A DNA stretch of 64,000 nucleotides from Clostridiaceae bacterium (lineage in GTDB: Bacteria > Bacillota > Clostridia > Lachnospirales > Lachnospiraceae). Made by a program: the position numbers and the translations under genes. The notes under the pieces are model-generated. The model was not told the DNA's origin, searched no databases, and was given only the letters and a program-made list of their open reading frames with translations. Each line of letters opens with the position of its first letter. Position 1 is the stretch's first letter. The stretch is taken from NCBI GenBank assembly GCA_910575585.1, contig CAJTGF010000011.1:1-64000 (forward strand). Reading direction: 5' to 3'. Below, piece after piece: positions 35,976 to 45,596 of the stretch.

Positions 35976-37222
35976 GATTCTCTCCGTATCCTGCCCCCCA
36001 GATTTCGTAAATCCCCACAGATATCCTCGTACCCCCGAAATATATGGCAGCAATCCGTGATCATGGTCTTTCCCTCTGCCCGAAGCCCGGCAACAGCCAG
36101 GGCCGCTCCGCTGCGCAGATCGCAGGCCCTTACCTTTGCCCCTTTCAGGGAACCTTTCCCCACAATGCGGGCCTCGCTTCCTTCTATTATAATCTCTGCG
36201 CCCATTTTATGCAATTGTTTTGCGGTGGCAAATCTTCCCTCAAATACCGTTTCTTTCAAGTACCCCTCTCCCTCCCCCACCGCCATCACCGCCATGGCCA
36301 TGGATTGTAAGTCCGTAGGGAAGCCGGGGTAAGGGCCGGTGGTGACGGAAACCGCCTTAGGCCGCCGGTCCATGGCGATCCCAACCTCGTCCTCCCACAG
36401 GCGGATACGGGCTCCCATGGTCCTCATAGTGTCCAGGACCCGTCCCAGACACCGGGGGCTGCCCCGGCGCAAAACCGCCTCCCCGCCTGCGGCCATAACC
36501 GCCGAAAGGTAGGTGCCTGTGACGATCCGGTCCCCCGGCACCTCATAGGTAATATCCCGCAGCTCCTCCACCCCGCGGATCCACAGGCTGCTTGTGCCGA
36601 TCCCCTGGATCCTGGCTCCCATAGAGACTAACATCCGGCACAGAATGTCGATCTCCGGCTCCCTGGCGGCTCCGCGCAGCACCGTGTCCCCCTTGGCTTT
36701 TACTGCCGCCAGGATCACGTTCTCCGTGGCTCCCACGCTTGGATAAGAAAGGCGTATGTCAGCCCCCGAAAGCCTGGGGGCCCCGGCGCTTATTACCTCC
36801 CCCTCCTCCCGGATCTCTGCCCCCATTTTCCTAAGAGCCCCCAGGTGCAGGTCAATGGGCCGGCTGCCGATGGAGCATCCCCCGGGGTAATACGCCTTTC
36901 CTTCCCCGCACCGCCCCAAAAGGGCTCCCAGGACCACGATGGAGGACCGCATGGCCTTTCCCCTGTCCTTGGGGATCTGCGCCTTCGACACCTGGGAGGC
37001 GTCAATGGTCAGCCTGTGGTCCTTTAGACAGCAGACGCAGCCCATAGACTCCAATATCCCCATCATACAGAAAACATCCTGTATCATGGGGACATGGTCC
37101 AATACCGTGGCGCCTTTATGGAGGAGCGCCGCCGCCATCATGGGCAGCGCCGCGTTTTTTGACCCCTGAATCTCAATCTCACCTTTTAGCGGATAGTAAC
37201 CCTGGACTACAATCACAGACAA
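35972..37222 (-). CDS. murA: UDP-N-acetylglucosamine 1-carboxyvinyltransferase MurA
   Basis: First committed step of peptidoglycan precursor synthesis, adding enolpyruvate to UDP-GlcNAc. The 416-residue protein has the KN motif in IQGSKNAALPMMAA and the fosfomycin-target cysteine in GGCSIGSRPIDLHL. PSVGATENVILAA and TGPYPGFPTDLQSMAMA are typical. The start appears to be TTG at 37222 with AAGGAGGGAGCAGG before it, a GTG six bases later being the alternative. MurA inside the dcw cluster between ftsW and ftsQ is a clostridial habit; it may be a second MurA. Confidence 0.93.
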   Translation of the reverse strand: MSVIVVQGYYPLKGEIEIQGSKNAALPMMAAALLHKGATVLDHVPMIQDVFCMMGILESMGCVCCLKDHRLTIDASQVSKAQIPKDRGKAMRSSIVVLGALLGRCGEGKAYYPGGCSIGSRPIDLHLGALRKMGAEIREEGEVISAGAPRLSGADIRLSYPSVGATENVILAAVKAKGDTVLRGAAREPEIDILCRMLVSMGARIQGIGTSSLWIRGVEELRDITYEVPGDRIVTGTYLSAVMAAGGEAVLRRGSPRCLGRVLDTMRTMGARIRLWEDEVGIAMDRRPKAVSVTTGPYPGFPTDLQSMAMAVMAVGEGEGYLKETVFEGRFATAKQLHKMGAEIIIEGSEARIVGKGSLKGAKVRACDLRSGAALAVAGLRAEGKTMITDCCHIFRGYEDICGDLRNLGGRIRRES

Positions 37223-37320
37223 CCTGCTCCCTCCTTGGGCATCCTATATACCATCCTATGTAAGTTTGACCTGTCTGTTGTATGTCCCCGACGTTTTCCG
37301 TTTTTCCCATCCGCGTCCCG

Positions 37321-38463
37321 TCACCGCTCCAATTTGATCTGATTGGACACGCTTAACACCATACCCATCTCGATCATCAAAAACAGCACCGAGGTGCCGC
37401 CGTAGCTGATAAACGGAAGGGTGATCCCCGTATTGGGGATGGTGTTGGTTACCACGGCGATGTTTAGGATCACCTGGATGGCGATGTGAGCCATGACCCC
37501 CACCACCAGCATGGCGCCGAACAGATCCGGCGCGTTGCCTGCGATCAAAAGGAACCGGTAGATCATAAACACAAATAGGAAGATCACCAAGATGGCCCCA
37601 AATAATCCCAGCTCCTCGCAGATAATGGCAAAGATCATATCGTTTTGGGACTCCGGAACAAACCCCAGCTTCTGGATGCTCTCCCCCAGCCCCTTGCCGA
37701 AAAGCCCGCCGGAGCCAATGGCGTAAAGCCCCTGCAGCACCTGATACCCTCCCGTGGTGGGATATGCCTCCGGGTCCAGCCACACATTAATCCTGGTCAG
37801 CTGGTAGGGCTGTAAAATCTTAATGGCCGTAAGGGCGTGGCCGATAGGTCCCGCGAATATCAACACCACCGCGGCTCCCGCCACGCACAGTATGTATGGC
37901 ATATGCCTTTTGCTGGCCACAAACATCATTACAAAGCCGATGCCTGCGATAATGATGCCGGAACTTAGGTTATTGGCCGCCACAATGGCCGCAAGAGGCG
38001 CCGTGATCAAAACGGCCCTGGCCACCCCGGCCGTGCGGTCCACATCCTTTCCGATCCTGGTAATCAGCACCGCCATGGCCACGATGACCGTGATCTTCAC
38101 CAGCTCCGTGGGCTGAAACCTGGCGTTTCCCACTCCCAGCCACCGCTTCTTTCCGTTGACTTCATGTCCGAACAGGCTTACGGCGATCATCAGCCCCCAG
38201 GACACCACAATGGCCAGATTGCTGAACCTGGCGTACCAGTGATAGTCCATCCTGGAGATCATAATCATGAGAAAAAAACCTGCCAGGGCGATCCCCGCCT
38301 GCCTTGTCATAAAATATCCCGCATTGCCCTTATAATTGATCTGGGCCATGTAGGAAGAACTGCTGTAGATCATCACCAACCCGAAAATGGTGAGAAAAAC
38401 GATGGTAAACAGAAGGCTGTAATCATAAAAACGCCTTGCTTTCTTTTTCTTTTTTTTGGGCAA
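37321..38463 (-). CDS. ftsW: FtsW/SpoVE-type peptidoglycan glycosyltransferase
   Basis: SEDS polymerase that works with a class B PBP at the septum. The 380-residue protein has ten membrane helices, the lysine-rich N-terminus PKKKKKKARRFYDYSLLF, and SEDS motifs: KRWLGVGNARFQPTELVK, AIGSGGLFGKGLGESIQKLGFVPESQNDMIFAIICEELG (cut in two: GLFGKGLG and PESQNDMIF) and LPFISYGGTS. The start is TTG at 38463 with AAGGAGG five bases upstream. Division (FtsW) and sporulation (SpoVE) roles cannot be separated from sequence. Confidence 0.92.
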   Translation of the reverse strand: MPKKKKKKARRFYDYSLLFTIVFLTIFGLVMIYSSSSYMAQINYKGNAGYFMTRQAGIALAGFFLMIMISRMDYHWYARFSNLAIVVSWGLMIAVSLFGHEVNGKKRWLGVGNARFQPTELVKITVIVAMAVLITRIGKDVDRTAGVARAVLITAPLAAIVAANNLSSGIIIAGIGFVMMFVASKRHMPYILCVAGAAVVLIFAGPIGHALTAIKILQPYQLTRINVWLDPEAYPTTGGYQVLQGLYAIGSGGLFGKGLGESIQKLGFVPESQNDMIFAIICEELGLFGAILVIFLFVFMIYRFLLIAGNAPDLFGAMLVVGVMAHIAIQVILNIAVVTNTIPNTGITLPFISYGGTSVLFLMIEMGMVLSVSNQIKLER

Positions 38464-38509
38464 AACAGCCTCCTTCCTCCCTGATCCCCGCCAAAAAGGC
38501 CAAACGCTC

Positions 38510-39874
38510 TTACAGATTTCTCACGCACTCTTTAAAGATCCTGCCCCGCTCCTCATAGTCCTTAAACATCCCCCAGCTGGCGCAGGCCGGGGACAGCAAA
38601 ACATTGTCCCCCATGTTGGCGTAGGAGGCGCAGACGCTGACGGCCTCGGACATATCCTCTGCGTACATGATGTCCGTAAACCCGTGTTCCTTGGCGCACT
38701 CCGAGATCTTATCCCGGGTCTGGCCGATGAGCACCAGATACTTGACCTTTCCGTCAAACTCCTCCACCCACTCGTCATACCGGGCCGCCTTGTCATACCC
38801 TCCCGCGATCAGCAGAACGGGCCCTTTCATGGCCCGGATCGCCTGGATCGCCGCATCCGGGTTGGTGCCCTTGGAATCGTTATAATACCGCACTCCCGAC
38901 CGCTCCAACACAAATTCGATCCTGTGTTCCACCGCCTTAAAGGCTTTCACCGTCCGCCGGATCCGGTCAATGGACACGCCCATGGCGGAACCGATGGCAA
39001 TGGCGGCCATCACATTCTCATAATTATGCCGGCCCAGAAGATTTAATTCCTTTACATCCACAATTTCTGTCACCCGCCCGTTGTGGCCGAAGCAGATCAT
39101 GTCCCCGTCCAGGTAGTACCCCTCCGCCAGAAGGCAGCGGCTGCTGAAGAACACCACCCTGCAGCGGCGCCCCTCATTGTCCGGGGAGCCGAAAGCCCGC
39201 AGCACCGGGTCGTCGTAGTTTAAGACGCATACATCGCTGACGGTCTGGTTCATGGTGATGCTCTCCTTCACCGCAATATAATTTTCCATGGTATGGTGCC
39301 GGTTTAAATGATCCGGAGTGATATTTAAGATGGCGCTGACATCCGGCCGGAAATCCATGATGGTCTCCAGCTGGAAGCTGGAAACTTCCGCCACGGTGAC
39401 GCTGTCGCTTCTGGTGTCCAGCGCTACCTGGGTATAGGGGATGCCGATGTTGCCCACCACATAAACGTCCTCATATTTGGACTTCATGATCTCCCCCACC
39501 AGGGCCGTGGTGGTAGTCTTTCCGTTGGTGCCGGTAATGGCGGCCAGACGGCCTCTGGAACACTGATAAGCCAGCTGGATCTCCCCCCATATAGGGATGC
39601 CGGCTCCGTCAAGAACCGCCACAAAAGGGGCCTCCAGCGAGATCCCCGGACTGATGACACACAGCTCCACCCCCGCTAAGTCCTGAGGCCCCAGCTCACC
39701 CAACACAATGGTGATCGCTGCATCCTCATCAAATTGATTCCGTATCTTCTGGGCATCCAGGCCGGCGTTCCCGTCATAGAGGATCACCTCGCCGCCCTTA
39801 TCCAGAAGAAGCCTTGCGGACGAGATCCCGCTGATCCCCGTCCCTGCCACCAGCACTTTCTGACTCCGGCTCAT
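38510..39874 (-). CDS. murD: UDP-N-acetylmuramoylalanine-D-glutamate ligase MurD
   Basis: Adds D-glutamate to UDP-MurNAc-L-Ala, using ATP. The 454-residue protein has the N-terminal Rossmann start KVLVAGTGISGISSARLLL, the ATP loop ITGTNGKTTTTALVGEI, and the C-terminal YNDSKGTNPDAAIQAI motif. AGGAGGAAGGGAAT precedes the ATG. It sits between mraY (12 bases upstream) and ftsW. murC, murE, murF and murG are not in this cluster. Confidence 0.96.
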   Translation of the reverse strand: MSRSQKVLVAGTGISGISSARLLLDKGGEVILYDGNAGLDAQKIRNQFDEDAAITIVLGELGPQDLAGVELCVISPGISLEAPFVAVLDGAGIPIWGEIQLAYQCSRGRLAAITGTNGKTTTTALVGEIMKSKYEDVYVVGNIGIPYTQVALDTRSDSVTVAEVSSFQLETIMDFRPDVSAILNITPDHLNRHHTMENYIAVKESITMNQTVSDVCVLNYDDPVLRAFGSPDNEGRRCRVVFFSSRCLLAEGYYLDGDMICFGHNGRVTEIVDVKELNLLGRHNYENVMAAIAIGSAMGVSIDRIRRTVKAFKAVEHRIEFVLERSGVRYYNDSKGTNPDAAIQAIRAMKGPVLLIAGGYDKAARYDEWVEEFDGKVKYLVLIGQTRDKISECAKEHGFTDIMYAEDMSEAVSVCASYANMGDNVLLSPACASWGMFKDYEERGRIFKECVRNL

Positions 39875-39886
39875 ATTCCCTTCCTC

Positions 39887-40855
39887 CTACAATCCTAAGT
39901 ACGCGATCAAACAAAGCATGGCCGTGATGATGGAAAACACTGCCACCACCCGGGTCTCGGACCATCCGCACAGCTCAAAATGATGATGGATGGGCGCCAT
40001 TTTAAAGACCCTTTTTCCCCCTGTCTTCTTAAAATAAGTCACCTGGATCATAACGGACAGGACCTCCACCAGGTAGATCAGGCCGATAATGGGGATAAAC
40101 AGCGGAATCTGCATCATGCAGGCACTGGAAGCCACAAACCCTCCTAAGGCCAGAGACCCCGTATCCCCCATAAACACCTTGGCCGGATACACGTTAAATA
40201 AAAGAAAGCCCAAAAGACTTCCCACCACAGCGCCGGTTATGGGGCTGATGCCGCTTTTCTCCCCCAGGGCGATGATGGTAAGGAACGTGGCCACCAGTAT
40301 GGTGACGCTGGTACACAGACCGTCCAGGCCGTCGGTAAAGTTCACCCCGTTGTCCGTGCCCAGCATGACCACAAACACAAAGGGAACGTACAAGATCCCG
40401 AAATTCACAAAATATCCGCGGTCAAAGCCGCCGGTAAAGGGGATAAGCGCCCCCGTTCCCACCTCCCCGGAGTTGACCAGATAGTAGGTAAACACCCCGG
40501 TGATGACAATCTGCCCCAAAAGCTTCTGCATAGGCTTCAGTCCCTCGGACCGTTTCATGACGATCTTGATATAGTCGTCCAGAAAGCCGATGATGCCAAA
40601 GCCCACGGTGACAAACAGCACCGGGATCATCTTGGGGTAATCCCGAAGATAAAACATGGACGTAATGATGATGCTCCCCAGGATGATCAGTCCCCCCATA
40701 GTAGGCGTCCCTGCTTTTTTCAGATGGGTTTGGGGACCGTCATCCCGGACCTGCTGTCCAAATTTCAGCTTGTGGAGAAAGGGGATCACAATGGGACACA
40801 AAATCGCGCTGATCGCGAACGCGATGATAATCGCAAGTATGGTTTCATTAATCAT
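39887..40855 (-). CDS. mraY: Phospho-N-acetylmuramoyl-pentapeptide transferase MraY
   Basis: Makes lipid I by moving phospho-MurNAc-pentapeptide onto undecaprenyl phosphate at the membrane. The 322-residue protein has ten membrane helices and the family motifs KKAGTPTMGG, GFLDDYIK, NFTDGLDGL, KVFMGDTGSLALGG and MAPIHHHFELCGWSE. I use the ATG at 40855 after GAGGTGCGAT; an earlier in-frame start adds 13 residues without a site. It follows the SpoVD-like PBP by 129 bases. Confidence 0.96.
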   Translation of the reverse strand: MINETILAIIIAFAISAILCPIVIPFLHKLKFGQQVRDDGPQTHLKKAGTPTMGGLIILGSIIITSMFYLRDYPKMIPVLFVTVGFGIIGFLDDYIKIVMKRSEGLKPMQKLLGQIVITGVFTYYLVNSGEVGTGALIPFTGGFDRGYFVNFGILYVPFVFVVMLGTDNGVNFTDGLDGLCTSVTILVATFLTIIALGEKSGISPITGAVVGSLLGFLLFNVYPAKVFMGDTGSLALGGFVASSACMMQIPLFIPIIGLIYLVEVLSVMIQVTYFKKTGGKRVFKMAPIHHHFELCGWSETRVVAVFSIITAMLCLIAYLGL

Positions 40856-40984
40856 ATCGCACCTCAAATTCTTATGTATACCCATGCAGATCATCGTCCC
40901 TGTCCGGCCCCGGATCTGCCAGGATACCTTTCGAAATGTATAAAACGGAAGTCTTCCATAGTATACGTCTTTTTGCGGGAATAA

Positions 40985-42742
40985 TCAACCGGAGATTCCA
41001 AAGCCTGAGACAGTTTCTCCCGCTTCTGCCGGTATTCCCAGATATGGCAAAATATTTTGGAACAGATCCGCAATCACCGGGGCCGCGATCGTCCCTCCGT
41101 AGTAAACGCCTACAGGCTCGTCGATGGTCACCAGCGCGATGACCTGAGGATCCTCCGCCGGGGCGAACCCTATAAAGCTGGAAATGTATTTTTTCAGGCT
41201 TCTGGGCAGCTTCTCCGACGTGGCCGTCTTTCCGCCGATGCGGTAGCCCGCAACAGACGCCTTTTTCCCGCTGCCCTCGGACACCACATGTTCCAGAATA
41301 TACCGCATGGTGCTGCTGGTCTCCTGGGACACCACTCCCTGTCTCACCGGATAGGAAAAACTCTGGATCCGCTCCCCGTCTGCCGACGCGGCGCGGATGC
41401 CGAAATGGGGCGTTACCCGGTTGCCGCCATTTATGATGGAGGAGGCTGTGGTGATCAGCTGCAGAGGCGTGATCTGAAAGGACTGGCCAAAGGACACGGT
41501 GGCCAGTTCCACCAACCCCATGTTCTCCTTCTTGTGCATGATGGTGGACGCCTCCCCGGGAAGATCAATGCCTGTCTTTCCCAGAAGGCCGAACTGGGTA
41601 AAGTAGTGGTAATACTGGTCCACTCCCAGCCGCTGCCCCACATCAATAAACACCGGGTTGCAGGAGTTCATGGCGCCCTGGAGGAAATCCTCCGCCCCGT
41701 GGCCTCCCACCTTATGGCACCGTATTTTCCTGTCCTCCACCACCCGAAAGCCGGGACAGGAAAATCTGTCCTCAAGCCTTACCACCCCGGCTTCCAGCCC
41801 CGCCGCCGCCGTGATGATCTTAAAGGTGGAGCCGGGCTCGTAGGTGTCGTTGATGCTGGGATTCCTCCACATCTGGTTCAAAAGCTCCTGCCGGGACGCA
41901 GCCGCGCCTTCTTCCGGCTCCACATTCAGGGTAAAGGGATCGTTTAAGTCAAATTCCGGCACATTGACCATGGCCAGAATCTCCCCGTTTTGAGGGTTCA
42001 TGACGATCATGGAAACCCTTTTGGCCCCCTTTTCCTCCATCACCTTCAGGGCCGCCTGCTGGGCATAGGTCTGAATGTTCACATCCAGGCTGATGGTCAG
42101 ATCCGCCCCCGGCACCGGCTCCACCCGGTCCTCAAAGGCGTTGGCGATCTCCACACCAGCCGCGTCGGCCTGGGTCAGAATCAGGCCGTTGACGCCTTTA
42201 AGCCACTCCTCGTACACCACCTCCAGACCGATGATCCCCTGGTTGTCGCCTCCCGTAAACCCAAGGACCTTAGAGGCAAGGCTGCCGTAGGGATAGTAGC
42301 GCCGGTAGTCCTCATCCACCTTTACGCCGTCCAGATGACAGTTTCTTATTTCGTCTCCCAGCTCCTTATCCACGTTGACGGCCACGATCTCCCTGGCGCT
42401 GTATTTTTCCACCTTCTTCCTCACCTGATCCGCCGGTATGTCAAGGGCCTTTGATAAGGTTTCCACCACCTGGTCCCTGTCCGTGATCTGGTTATGTATC
42501 ACCGATATGGTACACACGGTCCGGTTGGTGGCGATCACTGTGCCGTTGCGGTCCAGGATCCTCCCTCTGGCCGCCTTGATGGTCCGCTCCCTCTGGTGAA
42601 GCTCCTGGGCCATCTGGCTGTAGTGCTGGGACCGGAAGATCATCAGATACACCAGCCGTCCCATAAGGCCGGCCATCAGAAGGCAGGAAGCCAGCCACAC
42701 CGCGGCCATTTTTCCTCTGTGATACGATTTGCTTTGAGTCAT
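40985..42742 (-). CDS. spoVD: Class B penicillin-binding protein, SpoVD/FtsI type
   Basis: Transpeptidase crosslinking peptidoglycan at the septum or spore cortex. The 585-residue protein has one N-terminal membrane helix (about 12-34), a dimerisation domain and the transpeptidase domain with SxxK at S305-K308 (GSTFK) and SxN at S360-N362 (SCN). The third motif reads KTA (K505-A507, GGKTATSEK) instead of the usual KTG. There is no PASTA domain. It is second of two PBPs after ftsL; I call this one SpoVD-like from order and length, not from proof. Confidence 0.88.
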   Translation of the reverse strand: MTQSKSYHRGKMAAVWLASCLLMAGLMGRLVYLMIFRSQHYSQMAQELHQRERTIKAARGRILDRNGTVIATNRTVCTISVIHNQITDRDQVVETLSKALDIPADQVRKKVEKYSAREIVAVNVDKELGDEIRNCHLDGVKVDEDYRRYYPYGSLASKVLGFTGGDNQGIIGLEVVYEEWLKGVNGLILTQADAAGVEIANAFEDRVEPVPGADLTISLDVNIQTYAQQAALKVMEEKGAKRVSMIVMNPQNGEILAMVNVPEFDLNDPFTLNVEPEEGAAASRQELLNQMWRNPSINDTYEPGSTFKIITAAAGLEAGVVRLEDRFSCPGFRVVEDRKIRCHKVGGHGAEDFLQGAMNSCNPVFIDVGQRLGVDQYYHYFTQFGLLGKTGIDLPGEASTIMHKKENMGLVELATVSFGQSFQITPLQLITTASSIINGGNRVTPHFGIRAASADGERIQSFSYPVRQGVVSQETSSTMRYILEHVVSEGSGKKASVAGYRIGGKTATSEKLPRSLKKYISSFIGFAPAEDPQVIALVTIDEPVGVYYGGTIAAPVIADLFQNILPYLGIPAEAGETVSGFGISG

Positions 42743-42800
42743 GGTCAGTCACCAGTCAGAAGCATTGGTATAATATATGAGGTTGTTCTCAAAATATGCC

Positions 42801-45035
42801 TTATTGCGCGGCCCCGCTTTCCTGTGGGTCAGGGGATGCGGCGCTGGTATCGTCCTCACGGCTGCCAGAGCTTTCCTCCGTCTCCTCTCCGGCCTCCGAA
42901 GAGGAGCTTTCCGCAGACGGCCGGGTCTGGGGGATGCTCTCTGTCTCCTCCTCCCCTGCCGGGATATAGGGCAGATCCGAAGGGATCACTGACCCGTCCT
43001 CTGCCGTCTCCACAGGAGGAGCGTTCTCGTCGGTCTCGTAGACCGGCGTTTCCGGCTGAGTCTCTTCCTCTTCCCCGCCGATCTGGTTAACGCCCTCATT
43101 TTCCAGTATCTCCTCCTGAGTAAGGCCGCCTTCCTCCTCCCCGGTGTCGGGAAATACATTTAAATAAGGAAGGATATCCCCCATAACCTGGGAAAACACC
43201 TTGCTGGCATAGGAACTGCTGTCCTGCTTCTCCACATTAGGTTCGTCGATGACCACGTACACCAGCACCTTGGGGTGGTCCGTGGGGGCAAAGCCGCAAA
43301 AGGACACCACATAGTCCTCCTTGTTGCGCCCCACTTTCTCGGCGGTACCCGTCTTTCCGCCTACGTCGTAGCCTTCCACCTGAGCCGCCTTTCCCGTTCC
43401 CTCGGCCACGGTGCGCCGCAGGGCCTCCCGCAGAAACCGGCTGGTAGCGTCGGATACCGTCTCCCGCACCAGGACGCCGTCGTTTTTGCTGATAACAGCG
43501 CCGTTTTCATTGATCACCTGCTTCACCACATGGGGCTCATAGTAGGAGCCGCCGTTGATCACCGACGCGAAGGCGGCGGCCATCTGCACCATGGTGCAGT
43601 TAAAGTTCTGTCCAAACCCGTTGGTAGCAAGGCTGGCAGGGTCCATATTTTCCACCTTGTACACCAAAGGGGCGGCGTCCGCCTCACCGGGAAGATCGAT
43701 CCCCGTCTTGGCGCCGATATTAAACAGATCCTGGTACTTTTTGAACGTGGTCTTTCCCTCCATGGCAGCCATCTGCATCATGGCGTCGTTGCAGGAGACG
43801 ATGATGGACTCCTCCACCGACAGATCTCCGTGACCGCCCCTTGAATAGGCGGTGCATTTAATATCATAGGGCTCTATATGTTCAAGCCCGTCGCAGTTAA
43901 AATGGGTGGTCGTCTGGAATACGTTTTCCTCCAGGCCCGTGGCCACGGTCAGGACCTTTGCCGGAGAGCCGGGCTCAAAGGTGTCGCTGACGCAGAAGTT
44001 CCTCCACATCCGGCTCAAAGCCTCCACCTTCTCCTGGTCGCTCATGGTGTCGATCTCTTCCTGACTGTAGCTTTTGCTTAAATCCCTGGGATTATTCAGA
44101 TCGTAGCTGGAATCGTCTGCCATGGCAAGGATCTCCCCGTTGTTGGGGTCCATCACCAGGATGCCGATATGCCTGCTGCCCGGATCTTCTTTCCACTGCT
44201 GGATCCGCTTCTCCACCAGCTGCTGGATATAAATGTCAATGGTAGACACCACGGTACTGCCGTTTTGGGCCGGTTTTATGACGGTCTCCATATTGGACTC
44301 GTCGTTGAGATATCCGTATTCCCTGCCGTTGACTCCGATCAGGGTGCTGTCGTAATACTGCTCAATGCCGCCGTTGCCCACGCTGCCGTCGCCGGAGGTA
44401 AAGCCGATGATGCCGCAGGCTAAGGAGTCGTAAGGGTATACCCGCTTGTACTCGTCCTCAAACCAGACACCCTTGATCCGGTCGCTGACCCCCGCCTCCG
44501 CGTTGGCTTTGTTGACCGATTCCTGCAAAGCCTCAAACTGCTCTTTCTTGTCGTAGGTCATCCTCCGCTCATACCGAAGATACATGGACTTCTTGTGGTC
44601 TAAAAGGGTCTCTAAAAGTTCTGTCCTGTCATAACCGAACACTTCCACCAGCGCGTTGACCGTGGGATTCAGATAGTACTGTTCCTGGCTGTAGATCTGG
44701 TCCGGATCAAGGATCAGGTTATACACCTTGTCGCTGGTGGCCAGATACGTGCCGTTGCGGTCCACGATATCGCCTCTGCGGTAGGGAATGGTGCGGCTGT
44801 CGTAAGTGGAACGCTGGGACAGCACGATCTTGGTGTACTCCTCATTGTTGTTCTTCACGATCCCGTACAGGACCAGGACCAATGCAAACAAAGCCAGCAA
44901 GATCACGAAAACCGTGAATGCCAGCTTTTTCTGCATGTGCGGCGCGAACACAGGTCCCCGGGGATGGACCTGCCTGCCCTTCCCCTCGGGGCTCTGGCGC
45001 TTATGTTTCTTTTTAGTAGGTCGGGATGTCTTCAT
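42801..45035 (-). CDS. Class B penicillin-binding protein with long acidic C-terminal tail
   Basis: A septal transpeptidase, probably the vegetative FtsI/PBP2B. Of 744 residues the first 33 are basic and cytoplasmic, a membrane helix spans about 37-60, then come the PBP dimer domain and the transpeptidase domain: SxxK as SPAK (S357-K360), SxN as SCN (S414-N416) and KTGT (561-564). After about residue 640 a tail rich in Glu, Ser, Pro and Thr (SSSSEAGEETEESSGS) extends outside the cell, unusual in length for this family. Its start overlaps the end of ftsL by 23 bases, implying coupled translation. Confidence 0.9.
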   Translation of the reverse strand: MKTSRPTKKKHKRQSPEGKGRQVHPRGPVFAPHMQKKLAFTVFVILLALFALVLVLYGIVKNNNEEYTKIVLSQRSTYDSRTIPYRRGDIVDRNGTYLATSDKVYNLILDPDQIYSQEQYYLNPTVNALVEVFGYDRTELLETLLDHKKSMYLRYERRMTYDKKEQFEALQESVNKANAEAGVSDRIKGVWFEDEYKRVYPYDSLACGIIGFTSGDGSVGNGGIEQYYDSTLIGVNGREYGYLNDESNMETVIKPAQNGSTVVSTIDIYIQQLVEKRIQQWKEDPGSRHIGILVMDPNNGEILAMADDSSYDLNNPRDLSKSYSQEEIDTMSDQEKVEALSRMWRNFCVSDTFEPGSPAKVLTVATGLEENVFQTTTHFNCDGLEHIEPYDIKCTAYSRGGHGDLSVEESIIVSCNDAMMQMAAMEGKTTFKKYQDLFNIGAKTGIDLPGEADAAPLVYKVENMDPASLATNGFGQNFNCTMVQMAAAFASVINGGSYYEPHVVKQVINENGAVISKNDGVLVRETVSDATSRFLREALRRTVAEGTGKAAQVEGYDVGGKTGTAEKVGRNKEDYVVSFCGFAPTDHPKVLVYVVIDEPNVEKQDSSSYASKVFSQVMGDILPYLNVFPDTGEEEGGLTQEEILENEGVNQIGGEEEETQPETPVYETDENAPPVETAEDGSVIPSDLPYIPAGEEETESIPQTRPSAESSSSEAGEETEESSGSREDDTSAASPDPQESGAAQ

Positions 45036-45564
45036 ACTGTCTTACAAACTCGCTTTCTGTCTGATGATACATGCGCACCTGATTCTTTCCCGCATAGACC
45101 ATGCCCAGCTCCTCCGTAGCCACCTTATAGATATGGTCCAGGTCCACGGATGTGTTGATCCTGGTCTGGAGGGTGTCGTTTTCTGCCCGAAGAGAATCCA
45201 GCTCTTTCTCCAGTTTCTCGATCCGGTCCATGCGCCTGGTCATGGTGGTCTGCGCCTGGAGATAGTTGATGCAGATAAACAGGGTGCAGCAGGAGGCTGC
45301 CACAAGCATCACCAGATACGGGAGATCGATCCTTAGGGCTTTTTGCTGGTTTTTTCTCACCTGCTGATTGGTCAGACGGCGCTTATGTCTCCTGACTCTG
45401 TCCTCCCTGTCCCTTGGCCCCGGCCTGCCAACAGGGGCCGCCTCCATCTTAGGCGCCGCGCTGCCGTGGACATAGGCTTGGGCCTGTCTGCCTCTTTGGC
45501 CTGCCTGCCTGCCGGTTTTGGACATTGCCCGTTTCCCATGGGAAGTTCTGTTTCCTGTTGCCAT
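45013..45564 (-). CDS. ftsL: FtsL-like septum protein
   Basis: Small bitopic divisome protein. The 183-residue product has a long basic N-terminus (about 1-78, with RRHKRRLTNQQVRKNQQK), one membrane helix (about 82-102, LPYLVMLVAASCCTLFICI) and an outside coiled coil (DRIEKLEKELDSLRAENDTLQ). Sequence similarity within FtsL is low; the assignment rests on this layout and on the position between rsmH and the first PBP. The ATG at 45564 has GGGAG eight bases upstream. Confidence 0.85.
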   Translation of the reverse strand: MATGNRTSHGKRAMSKTGRQAGQRGRQAQAYVHGSAAPKMEAAPVGRPGPRDREDRVRRHKRRLTNQQVRKNQQKALRIDLPYLVMLVAASCCTLFICINYLQAQTTMTRRMDRIEKLEKELDSLRAENDTLQTRINTSVDLDHIYKVATEELGMVYAGKNQVRMYHQTESEFVRQYEDIPTY

Positions 45565-45596
45565 ACTAACACTCCCTTCTGCTTCCATAAAAAATA

